Origin: CALOBA01 sp942491465
GTDB lineage: Bacteria > Pseudomonadota > Gammaproteobacteria > Chromatiales > Chromatiaceae
Reading direction: 5' to 3'
DNA length: 64,000 bases
Assembly: GCA_942491465.1 (NCBI GenBank)
Contig: CALOBA010000032.1
Coordinates: forward strand, 5,836 to 69,835
The translations under genes and the position numbers were made by a program. The notes below the pieces were generated by a model. That model ran no database searches, was not told the origin of the DNA, and was given only the letters and a program-made list of their open reading frames with translations. Shown in pieces: positions 17,432-24,656 of the stretch (its first letter is position 1; the number at the start of each line of letters is the position of its first letter).

Positions 17432-17764
17432 ATGAGTCACACCCTATCGCTGGAGTATCTCGAGAACCTGCCCGACGCCCTGCACATGAGCCGCGCCGAA
17501 TTCGAGCAAGAGGCACGGCTGGCGATGGCCGCCAAGCTGTTCGAGACCGGCAAGCTGACGTCCGGACAAGCCGCGCGGCTGGTCGGCATGGCGCGGGTCG
17601 CGTTTCTGAGCGAGCTGGGAAGGCTCGGCGTGTCGGCCATCCAGGTCGAGGCGGACGAGCTGGCGCAGGATCTTGCCGCCGTGGAGGCAGCCGCGGGTGA
17701 TCATCGTCAACGAGCATCCAATGTCAGACCCCGCGACCATGCAGGTTGGCCATGCGCCGATTGA
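17432..17764 (+). CDS. UPF0175-type antitoxin whose DUF3368 partner is deleted
   Basis: MSHTLSLEYLENLPDALHMS leads into LAMAAKLFETGKLTSGQAAR and LVGMARVAFLSELGRLGV, the UPF0175 core. The normal end lies near residue 88. Beyond it, another frame reads VIIVNE (GTG at 17698), which is how DUF3368 toxins begin, and then all similarity stops. The antitoxin frame runs on into unrelated sequence to 17764. I read this as a TA pair in which almost the whole toxin has been lost, leaving an antitoxin with a foreign tail. A decayed relative lies at 25583. Confidence 0.75.
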   Translation: MSHTLSLEYLENLPDALHMSRAEFEQEARLAMAAKLFETGKLTSGQAARLVGMARVAFLSELGRLGVSAIQVEADELAQDLAAVEAAAGDHRQRASNVRPRDHAGWPCAD

Positions 17765-17806
17765 CCTGATGGTCGCCGAGCCGTCACCACCCTATGCTCA
17801 GAGCCC

Positions 17807-18742
17807 ATGGACAACATCCCCTCACCCCACGACACCTTCTTCCGCGAGAGCTTCACCCGCCGCGAGGTCGCCTGCGACTTCCTGCGCTGTCAGCTCCCGG
17901 CGGCAGTGCTCACCGAGCTTGACCTGACGACGCTGGAGATCAGCAAAGACAGCTACGTCTCCGCCGACCTGCGCTCGGCGTACTCCGATCTGGTCTATCG
18001 GGTCGGCTACGGGGGCGAGGCATTGACGGTCTACCTGCTGTTCGAGCACAAGAGCTGGGCCGAGCACTGGACGGCGCTCCAGCTCATGCGCTACATCGCA
18101 GCCGAAGGCGACCAACACCGCAAGCAGCACGCGAAGTCCCGGCACCTGCCGCCGGTCTATCCGCTGGTGATCTATCATGGCGACCGACCGTGGACGGCTC
18201 CGACGGACTTCCAGGGGCTGGTCAAGCCGCTGCCGGAGTCGATGAAGCCGTACGTGCCGAGCTTCGGCTACCAGTTGGTGGACCTGTCAGGCCCGAGCGA
18301 TGCCGAGATCAAGGGTCGAGTGCTGACACGTCTCGTCCAGCTCGCCATGCGTTGGGTCTTCGACGCCCAGCCCGTCGAGCGGCTGCGCGAGCTGTTGGCG
18401 CTGATCGAACAGATCGAAGACCGAGACACCGCGGTCGAAGTGCTGGAATCCCTGCTGCGCTACTTCGTCCAAGGCACCCAGCGGGTCGACGAGCCCACCG
18501 TCCGCGCACTGCTGCAACAGACATCCAATGGAGATCCGATCATGCAAACCTTTATCGACCGTTACATCGAGCAGGGCCAACGCCAAGGCGAGGCAACCGC
18601 CGTGCTGCGCCTGATCGAGCGCAAATTCGGCCCGCCGAGCGAGTCCGTGCGCGAGCAGGTGCTCGCCGCCGACAGCGAGACCCTGTTGGAATGGCTCGAC
18701 CGCATCCTCGTCGCCGAGTCCGTGGATGCGGTGTTGCATTGA
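17807..18742 (+). CDS. Rpn family recombination-promoting nuclease (PD-(D/E)XK)
   Basis: This 311-residue protein starts with the family signature PHDTFFRESFTRREVACDFL. The nuclease core follows: Asp in SAYSDLVYRV, then LTVYLLFEHKSWAEHW with the E-x-K triad, and VYPLVIYHGDRPW. The C-terminal 55 residues (AVLRLIERKFGPPSESVREQ) look like DUF4351. Rpn proteins are DNA endonucleases that raise recA-independent recombination, and are spread by transfer. The length is normal and the catalytic residues appear intact, so it could be active. It may also help explain the shuffled state of the neighbourhood. Confidence 0.88.
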   Translation: MDNIPSPHDTFFRESFTRREVACDFLRCQLPAAVLTELDLTTLEISKDSYVSADLRSAYSDLVYRVGYGGEALTVYLLFEHKSWAEHWTALQLMRYIAAEGDQHRKQHAKSRHLPPVYPLVIYHGDRPWTAPTDFQGLVKPLPESMKPYVPSFGYQLVDLSGPSDAEIKGRVLTRLVQLAMRWVFDAQPVERLRELLALIEQIEDRDTAVEVLESLLRYFVQGTQRVDEPTVRALLQQTSNGDPIMQTFIDRYIEQGQRQGEATAVLRLIERKFGPPSESVREQVLAADSETLLEWLDRILVAESVDAVLH

Positions 18743-18853
18743 GGTCCGGGGCGAACCGTCTGGCCAGCCGACGTTGACGCACCGGTCAACTGGAGCATTC
18801 GGGGATTGACCCAAGCCTAGGGTGGAGCGCGATCCCGGTTTCCGGCAGTGACG

Positions 18854-18889
18854 TGGTGGCGGATCGCCCGATTGGGCATCCGCCCTACC
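18854..18889. repeat. REP-like hairpin
   Basis: The arms GGTGGCGGATCGCC and GGGCATCCGCCCTACC form an imperfect hairpin of a kind that recurs between genes in GC-rich proteobacteria. It lies in the 324-base gap between rpn and the WD40 gene, in which I see no other feature. Confidence 0.5.
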
Positions 18890-19066
18890 AGTTCCCCTCA
18901 TGAGTGCGTGGACGCCCGGCATCCACTGGGTGCGGTGAAACCGACGTCCTTGCCACCAACCGCCAGAAGGCACGCGACTATAATCCCCCGGTCGATGCTA
19001 GGACACCGACGCGAGCCGTCGCGTGCGTGCCAACCCGTCGCCAACCTACGCAACCAGGGAGCCGTC

Positions 19067-21886
19067 ATGGAATCTCCGCAAGGTCTCTTCAACCTGCTCG
19101 CCGGGCTCGCCGTCATGCTCGGCCTCGTCTACTGCTTCGCCGGCTTCCGCATTCGGCGCTTCATCCTCGCCGTCCCCGGCTACATCGCCGGCGCGGTCGT
19201 CCTCGGCGCCATTGCCTACCTGCTCTCGCAACAGATGTGGGTTGCCGTGCTGGCCGGCATCTTCGCCGGCGGCCCCATCGGCGCGAGCATCGTACTGGCC
19301 CTGTACAACGTCAAGGTCTTCGCCATCGGCCTATTGCTCGGCGCCGTCATCGACGTAGCGCTGTACCTCATCACCGACGGGCAGATCGAGCCCGCCGTGT
19401 TGCTGATCATCCCCATCGTCACCGGCGTCCTGGCGCTGGTCTACGACAAGTGGATCATCGTCGCCGGCACCGCCTTCGGCGGCGCTGGCCTGGCCGTTGG
19501 CGGCATCGCCTACTTCGCGTTCGGCGGTGTCGGGCCAGCGGCGCTGTTTGCGTTGATGGAGGGCGATCCGAGCCTGCTCGCGGCGACGCTCGTGGGCTGG
19601 TTGGTGCTCGGCTTGTCCGGGGTGATCGTGCAATACCAGTCGCTCAAGCCGCGGGACGACGGGGATTGGTGGGGTGGATCCGGCGGTGATACCGAGCAGG
19701 GCTCCAGCCGTTCCGTCAGGCCGGAATCGCGTGATCAAGGACGTTCATCAGGCCAATCTCAGCTCAGCGCATCACCACGGATTCGCCGACAGGCATTGAC
19801 GGGGCATAGCGAGGTAAGCGCCATCATTTGGGACCCGCATGGTCGTTGGTTCGCTACCGATGGCAAGCACGGCGAGGTCTATCTATGGGATCCGCAAACC
19901 GGTCGCCCGATGCTCCAGCTTTGGGGAGGTCGTGACTGCTCACGAGACAAGACCAGCCTGGCGGTGGCGCAGGACGGGAGCTGGATCGCAGCCAAATCGG
20001 GGGGCAATAGGTCGTGGTTCTGGGATACCGCGACGGGCCGTTTACTGGCCACCCCCGATACCGAGCCCTCCGATGATCTATGTCCGCTTGCCATTGATTC
20101 TTCAGGAGAGCTGTGGAATCGGACGACCTGGGTGGAAATCAGCTGCCGAGAGTATTGGGCATCGTCCGGTAATGCGGCTGATCCTAACCGTAGATGGGTT
20201 GCTTCGAGAGAGAACAAAGGTAGGATCGCCATTCGCGATATGCGCAACGGGCGCCGCCTGAAAGAACTGACTTCAGGGAGAGACGTTATGTTTCATGAGC
20301 TGATCGCTTCCGGCGATGGACGATGGCTTGTCTCCCGCGAAGCGTTTCACCTCGATTTCTGGCTTGTTGACGGGCCGCGTTCTGCGCCAAGCCCCCGCTT
20401 TGAAGGCACCTCTGCGGTTAAGTATCAGTATGCCGGGACCCGTGTTGGCCAACGCCGCTTTGCGGTTGCGAGTGCCAGAAAGGATCGCGAAGGCACTTCC
20501 TTAGAGCTATGGGGGCTGTCAGACTATCCGGAGCTGCTATGGCAGAAGAAGTTTCCGTCAAGAGAGTATCCTCGTCCTATTACCGCAGCACCAAACGGGC
20601 ATTGGATTGCATGCTTGTCGGGCAGTATCGAGATTTTTGATACAGCATCGGGGCAGCTGATGCGCAGCTTTCCCGGCAACAGCGATAATGGCTATCCGAC
20701 AGCGGGCTCCGCATCCCCGGACGGGAGAGCGCTGGCAGGCGCGTTTGAGGATGGCTCGGTTGCGCTTTTCGATGTCGAAACGGGGAACACGCGTCACCGT
20801 CACCTTATGCCTGCCCATCAGCGCAGGCTAAAAGTGTTAGAGATGGCCGCAGACGGGAATTGGTTGGCCGCGGGAGGAGACTCGGGTGCTGTCCACTTAT
20901 GGGAGCCTGCTACTGGTCGATTGATTAAATCGATTGCGGGGTGGTCAGGCGCGCGCAACGTCGGTGGAGTCGTCGCCATGGCTGCGCCAAGAGAAGGTTC
21001 TTGGCTGGCAACAGTGCATCGAGGGACCGGCCAAATTGCCGTCTTGGATATGCCGAGCGGACACCAGCGGCAAACGATCGAGTTCACCCGAATGCACAAC
21101 GCCGGACGCGAGGTAAGGCTCGCTTGCACGCAGGACTGCCAGCATTTGGTTGTCGCCCACGACGATAATCGCTACCTCCATTTGTTCAATTATCTCAGCG
21201 GTAAGCGGGAATCCACCGACAGCATTTTCGATGCTGGGGGTATAAGTAGAGACTTTTACTGTTGGCTCCACGCTGCCATACACCGACCTCTGGCGTCCGG
21301 ATTTCTGTATGAGGATCTTTGCATCTGGAGGTCTTTTCATCAGCGGATGACGGGGCCGCTGTACGACAGTTTTTTACAGTCATGGATCAGGCCGCTTGGC
21401 CGGATTCTCAGTATTCCGTTTCATATCCTACGAGAAATGCGGTTGCTGCCCGCCAAGGCTCCCCTTTCCGGAATCGCCCCATCACGTGATGCAACCTGGC
21501 TCGCCGCCCCCGGCGGTTCCGAAGGCATCCTGGTCCGCAACCGACACACCGGCAAAGAGTTGCATAGACTGCATGGCCACGAAGGGTCAGTCAATTCGCT
21601 GGCGGTCCATCCCAACGGACGCTGGCTCTTCTCGGCCGGCGACGATGGCATCATCCGCCGCTGGGACATGTCGCGTCTACCGGCCAAACCGGTCTGCGAC
21701 CTCGCCATGGAGGCCCTACCGGACGACGACTGGGTCGTTTGGAAGGTCAATCCGGATGACCCGGAAGACCGGTACTGGACCGACTACAGCCCCGGCGCCA
21801 AGCGCTGGCTCGGCTGGCACGCGCCGGTGGCGGGCACGGACCGCTGGGCGCATCAGCCGATGGATGCGTTTCCCGATGTGCGTTGA
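19067..21886 (+). CDS. Membrane-anchored WD40-repeat protein with an N-terminal multi-pass domain
   Basis: This is a 939-residue protein. Residues 1-200 contain about seven hydrophobic segments (GLFNLLAGLAVMLGLVYCFA, IAGAVVLGAIAYLL, WVAVLAGIFAGGPIGASIVL) resembling the TMEM198/DUF4203 type. A Gly/Ser linker (about 205-255) leads to WD40-like blades up to the C-terminus, clearest at LTGHSEVSAIIWDPHGRW and LHGHEGSVNSLAVHPNGRWL. Middle blades are degenerate. The ATG at 19067 is chosen because AGGGAG precedes it and the membrane domain starts there. It is probably a membrane-bound scaffold or sensor with a cytoplasmic propeller. The lower-GC blade region suggests transfer. Confidence 0.75.
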   Translation: MESPQGLFNLLAGLAVMLGLVYCFAGFRIRRFILAVPGYIAGAVVLGAIAYLLSQQMWVAVLAGIFAGGPIGASIVLALYNVKVFAIGLLLGAVIDVALYLITDGQIEPAVLLIIPIVTGVLALVYDKWIIVAGTAFGGAGLAVGGIAYFAFGGVGPAALFALMEGDPSLLAATLVGWLVLGLSGVIVQYQSLKPRDDGDWWGGSGGDTEQGSSRSVRPESRDQGRSSGQSQLSASPRIRRQALTGHSEVSAIIWDPHGRWFATDGKHGEVYLWDPQTGRPMLQLWGGRDCSRDKTSLAVAQDGSWIAAKSGGNRSWFWDTATGRLLATPDTEPSDDLCPLAIDSSGELWNRTTWVEISCREYWASSGNAADPNRRWVASRENKGRIAIRDMRNGRRLKELTSGRDVMFHELIASGDGRWLVSREAFHLDFWLVDGPRSAPSPRFEGTSAVKYQYAGTRVGQRRFAVASARKDREGTSLELWGLSDYPELLWQKKFPSREYPRPITAAPNGHWIACLSGSIEIFDTASGQLMRSFPGNSDNGYPTAGSASPDGRALAGAFEDGSVALFDVETGNTRHRHLMPAHQRRLKVLEMAADGNWLAAGGDSGAVHLWEPATGRLIKSIAGWSGARNVGGVVAMAAPREGSWLATVHRGTGQIAVLDMPSGHQRQTIEFTRMHNAGREVRLACTQDCQHLVVAHDDNRYLHLFNYLSGKRESTDSIFDAGGISRDFYCWLHAAIHRPLASGFLYEDLCIWRSFHQRMTGPLYDSFLQSWIRPLGRILSIPFHILREMRLLPAKAPLSGIAPSRDATWLAAPGGSEGILVRNRHTGKELHRLHGHEGSVNSLAVHPNGRWLFSAGDDGIIRRWDMSRLPAKPVCDLAMEALPDDDWVVWKVNPDDPEDRYWTDYSPGAKRWLGWHAPVAGTDRWAHQPMDAFPDVR

Positions 21887-22021
21887 GCGGGCGGTCGGCT
21901 GGGCCGACGCGGGGAGCGCAGAGAGTGGATGCCCCGTAGGCTTTTCGGCCCTTCGTCCCCGCATCCGAATTCATGTTCACTGGGCTCTGGCGCCCTGTCG
22001 AGTTCCGGGCCGCCCCAGCGC

Positions 22022-22093
22022 GTAGGATGCGGTTGGGTACCGAACCGCATCGCTCGACTCCGATGCGGTTCGCTATCGCTCACCGCATCCTAC
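22022..22093. repeat. Nested palindromic element
   Basis: The outer arms GTAGGATGCGGT and ACCGCATCCTAC enclose an inner pair, GAACCGCATCG and CGATGCGGTTC. The element abuts the truncated 5' end of the coding remnant that follows, as if it marks the breakpoint. Confidence 0.65.
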
Positions 22094-22095
22094 CG

Positions 22096-22580
22096 GCTAC
22101 AAGCGCCCGGCGGTGTTCACGCTCGACGGCGTGCCCTTCGACGGCACCAACACCTGGTCGCAGGTCTACGAGACCCTGTGCCGGCACTTGGCGACGCTGA
22201 AGCCGGCGGTGTTCGATGCCTTGCCGGACAATCCGGATTTCGTCAGCAACCGCGGCAACAGGTACTTCTCGCGCCAGCCCCAAGACCTGCGTTCGCCATC
22301 GGACTACGGTCGCGGGGCAATGCCATTGAGTTAGCGAGCGATGGGAGCGCTTTGTGGGAGCGGCTTCAAGCCGCGACTCGGCTCGCGCGGCGCCCGTCGC
22401 GGCTGGAAGCCGCTCCCACGGCTTAACTTAACGGCATTGGGCCGCGGGGTCTTTGCCGAGACCAACCTCAGCGCCAACCAGATTCGGGACAACATCGCCC
22501 GCCTGCTCTGCGCGTTCGGTCTCCCGGAGCGGGCCTTCGCGGTCTATCTGCGCGAGGATCGGGATGCCTTCAACGATTGA
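22096..22580 (+). pseudogene. Remnant of the unrecognised conserved protein (copy B), split by a small element
   Basis: This is the same product as the remnant at 12484: YKRPAVFTLDGVPFDGTNTW, TLCRHLATLKPAVFDALPDN, NRGNRYFSRQPQDLRSPSDY. Then, after a 122-base insertion, AETNLSANQIRDNIARLL and VYLREDRDAFND. The 5' part of the gene is missing and starts at a palindromic element. Without the insertion the frame would be open, so copy B preserves the true middle sequence better than copy A. I do not recognise the family. Confidence 0.65.
22318..22439. mobile_element. 122-bp MITE-like element inside remnant copy B
   Basis: The terminal inverted repeats CAATGCCATTGAGTTAG and (reverse complement of the right end) CAATGCCGTTAAGTTAAG bound the insertion. 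The flanks are GGTCGCGGGG on the left and GGCCGCGGGG on the right, a likely target duplication of about 10 bp with one change. The uninterrupted copy at 12484-12958 has this sequence once. Inside is a long hairpin (22354-22419) with arms beginning GTGGGAGCGGCTTC. It encodes nothing. Confidence 0.8.
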
Positions 22581-22663
22581 GAGGAAATCGTCCTGCTGAC
22601 GGGGATGATGCTCCGATCCTAGAATATGACCTCAGCTCTGGGAGCCTCGTCACCAGCGCAAAA
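22581..22663 (+). repeat. Duplicated noncoding block, copy 2
   Basis: This is the second copy of the block at 13780-13857 (GAGGAAATCGTCCTGCTGAC, later CAGCTCTGGGA and CACCAGCGCAA). It joins the end of remnant copy B to the spacer before the MNT gene. Confidence 0.5.
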
Positions 22664-22772
22664 TACTCGAATTGTGCTCGACCCCGTTCTCCGGGGTTGT
22701 TCCTGTTCCGACCGTGCGCTAGCGTTCGAGCCATCACCACGTTGATCGCGAATCCCCGCGGGAGCGCTCGTC

Positions 22773-23120
22773 ATGTCCGAGACCCACCTGCCGGATGGCG
22801 CCACCGCAGGCGCCATCGGCGCCTTTCGCACCCACCTGCGGCGGCGCTATGGCGAGCGGCTGCGTGGCCTGGTGTTGTTCGGCTCCCGTGCACGGGGAGA
22901 CGCCCGGGCGGATAGCGACGCGGATCTTGCCGTTTTTCTCGATCCCGTTGCTGATCCCATCGAGGCGCAGATGGACATGGCGGGCGATGCCTATGGGGTC
23001 TTCTTGGAAACCGGTATCCTGATCCAGCCCTGGGCCTTCGGTGGGTCTCCGGACCGGCCCGCGCGAGATCGAGCCCTGGATCTGCTGCAAACCGTCCAGG
23101 CAGAGGGCATTGCACTGTGA
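22773..23120 (+). CDS. MNT-type minimal nucleotidyltransferase
   Basis: This 115-residue protein carries the polymerase-beta type motif GSRARGDARADSDADLAVFL (G-S...S-D-x-D), with a third acidic residue expected in the strand around GILIQPW. In MNT-HEPN modules such as MntA-HepT the enzyme neutralises the HEPN RNase, for example by adding AMP to it. The next gene overlaps its stop and encodes a HEPN protein, though that gene is cut short. The catalytic motif looks intact. Confidence 0.85.
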   Translation: MSETHLPDGATAGAIGAFRTHLRRRYGERLRGLVLFGSRARGDARADSDADLAVFLDPVADPIEAQMDMAGDAYGVFLETGILIQPWAFGGSPDRPARDRALDLLQTVQAEGIAL

Positions 23121-23370
23121 CCGACGTGGCTTTGCTGGAAAAGGCTGGTCGTGCGCTTGCTGCCGCGCGCGCCGCCTGCGAGCGCGGCGATACCGAGACC
23201 GCGTCCGACCGCGCCTACTATGCCGTGTACTATGCTGCCTGGGCCTTGCTGGCAAGGGCCGGCGTGCCGCGGCCCAAGACCCATAACGGCATGATCGCCG
23301 AGTTTTCCCGAAGCTATGTCAAGACCGGTCGGGTCGCCGCGGAGTTGGGTGCAACGCTCTCACGTTTGCA
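23117..23370 (+). pseudogene. Truncated HEPN-domain protein
   Basis: From the GTG at 23117 (overlapping the MNT stop) the protein reads ALLEKAGRALAAARAACERG, DRAYYAVYYAAWALL and PKTHNGMIAEFSRSYVKTGR. These are typical of HEPN proteins of the COG1895/COG2250 kind, paired with MNT enzymes. Similarity ends at GATLSRLQ near 23368, where the sequence switches to a histidine-kinase fragment read in the wrong frame. The last helix or two of the four-helix bundle are therefore missing. No R-x4-6-H RNase motif is visible. The toxin is probably dead. Confidence 0.75.
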
Positions 23371-23401
23371 GGCATCCCGCCGGAGGTCATCGCGCGCGTC
23401 T

Positions 23402-23558
23402 GCTAGTGCACCGCTGCGGAAGTCCCAAGACCGCCGGCATGCCCACTCGGTGCTGTGGGAGCGACTTGCAGTCGCGACTTCCGCGTCGCGGCGGTCGCGA
23501 TTGCAAATCGCTCCCACAGCTGCGGGCGGTCTCGGAATTTTCGCGGCAAAGCACTAGC
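23402..23558. mobile_element. 157-bp MITE-like element inside the kinase remnant
   Basis: The ends are inverted repeats of about 33 bp: GCTAGTGCACCGCTGCGGAA on the left, and the reverse complement of the right end reads GCTAGTGCTTTGCCGCGAAA. Both continue to an AAGACCGCC/GAGACCGCC block. The centre holds a 24-bp-arm hairpin starting GTGGGAGCGACTTGCAGTCG, similar to the hairpin in the element at 22318. It splits a conserved HATPase motif, which proves insertion. Confidence 0.75.
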
Positions 23559-23690
23559 CGTTCTTCACCACCAAGCCATCGGGCAAGGGAGCGGCCTCGG
23601 CTTGAGCATGGTCTACGGCTTCGTGCGCCAGTCCGGTCCAGATGTCAGCGCCCCAGCCTTCTGTCTCGGGCCGACCTGGACGCTCAAGGT

Positions 23691-23710
23691 GGCTTGAATT
23701 TCCTATCCGT
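23691..23710 (+). repeat. Recurring junction motif, copy 2
   Basis: GGCTTGAATTTCCTATCCGT differs by one base from the copy at 25459 and by three from the one at 14472. It marks the end of the kinase remnant. Confidence 0.55.
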
Positions 23711-23917
23711 GGAAAAGCGCGGCGCATCCGCTGCTCCCCCAACGCCAAGCCCACCTGGGCCACGCTCTGGGAACTCGAACCAGAGCGTCACGCCATCCCA
23801 TGCCGGCGGCTGGAAGCTGCCGCAGCGCGATGACCTGACGACCGCTCGCCTGGCAGAAGGTCTGGATGCCGAGGGCGGATTCTGGCGCTGCATGAGGATG
23901 CCCCAGGTCGCGTGTCT

Positions 23918-24020
23918 TAGGATCGGTTCAGAAACAAGTGGCGCAGACGCCCGCTCGCTGAACCTTTTGATTGGCCATTTCGTGGTTGCGTCCGCACCAC
24001 TTGTTTCTGAACCTTGACTA
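23918..24020. mobile_element. 103-bp inverted-repeat element, copy 1
   Basis: The arms GGTTCAGAAACAAGTGGCGC and (reverse complement) GGTTCAGAAACAAGTGGTGC enclose a short centre. An almost identical copy, two differences in the internal part, lies at 52479-52582 in the housekeeping half of the window. Two near-identical copies in unrelated places point to recent movement by a transposase encoded elsewhere. No clear target duplication is visible. Confidence 0.8.
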
Positions 24021-24088
24021 GGTCGGCAAGCGTGGCGTCGGGTACCGGCAGGCTGCGGCGCAGGGTGAAGCGAGAACAATCTGTCTCC

Positions 24089-24117
24089 TTGATATTTTAC
24101 TTAGAAAGTTTTAGAGT
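24089..24117 (+). promoter_or_regulatory. Sigma-70 type promoter for the RAMA/DUF4357-RelE-like pair
   Basis: TTGATA (24089-24094), a 17-base spacer and TAGAGT (24112-24117) lie 39 bases upstream of the ATG at 24157, in an AT-rich stretch unlike its surroundings. The -35 matches consensus at 5 of 6 positions, the -10 at 4 of 6. Confidence 0.6.
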
Positions 24118-24156
24118 AAAAAGACTTTGGGCACCTTGGGGTTGGGGGAAAAGTAG

Positions 24157-24654
24157 ATGAAAGAGAAGATTGAGGTCGAGCTGGACCGCGACGTGTGGGA
24201 ACGCCTGCAAGGTCTTGCAGTGCCGCTTGTTGACGATGAAAGCAGTGTATTACGTCGAATCCTCGGCGACTGGGAGCAACGCGGCTACGTGAAGGAACAA
24301 ACGGTTACCGATGCTGGCGCTTCGCACCCGCCTCAGCCGCGTCGCCCAGACAGCGGTTCTGAGACTCCAGAGTATTTTCGTAGTACTCGGGGCGTGCAGA
24401 TTCCTTTTGGAAAGCTCAGAGCCTCTTACAAGCCGAGGGGAAAGCAGAGGATGAGCTTCGAAGCCGTGGTAACCGTCAGCGGTATCGAATTTGCCGGTGA
24501 AACCTACGACGACCCATCTCCGGCCGGCGTGCGAGCGAAGGAGCTTGCCGGCGCCAGCGGCCAAGCGACGGCGACCAATGGATGGCGGTTCTGGGAGTAC
24601 TACGACAAGAAAATGGGCGCTTGGACCAGTATCGGGTCGCTGAGAGGTCGCTGA
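24157..24654 (+). CDS. Antitoxin-like protein with a RAMA/DUF4357-type domain
   Basis: This is a 165-residue protein. The first 45 residues (KIEVELDRDVWERLQGLAVP) look like a small DNA-binding module of the ribbon-helix-helix kind. After a Pro-rich linker, residues about 85-160 form a RAMA or DUF4357-like domain: GVQIPFGKLRASYKPRG, FEAVVTVSGIEFAGETYDDP, SPAGVRAKEL and TNGWRFWEYY. RAMA/DUF4357 domains are found in restriction-modification and related proteins and are thought to bind modified or foreign DNA. The next gene starts three bases after the stop and encodes a small RelE-like protein. I infer an unusual TA pair in which the antitoxin carries a DNA-recognition domain. Confidence 0.6.
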   Translation: MKEKIEVELDRDVWERLQGLAVPLVDDESSVLRRILGDWEQRGYVKEQTVTDAGASHPPQPRRPDSGSETPEYFRSTRGVQIPFGKLRASYKPRGKQRMSFEAVVTVSGIEFAGETYDDPSPAGVRAKELAGASGQATATNGWRFWEYYDKKMGAWTSIGSLRGR

Positions 24655-24656
24655 AG

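Larger units (their letters stand above)
23371..23710 (+). pseudogene. Second histidine-kinase remnant, interrupted by a small element
   Basis: Bases 23371-23401 encode GIPPEVIARV, and after an insertion of about 157 bp the sequence resumes at 23559 with the equivalent of FFTTKPSGKGSGLGLSMVYG. This is the same N-to-G2 box region as in 13856-14495. The rest of the ATPase and nearly all of the receiver are missing. The end again carries the ACGCT...GGTGGCTTG junction seen at 14460. It is the relic of a duplicated hybrid kinase. Confidence 0.75.
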
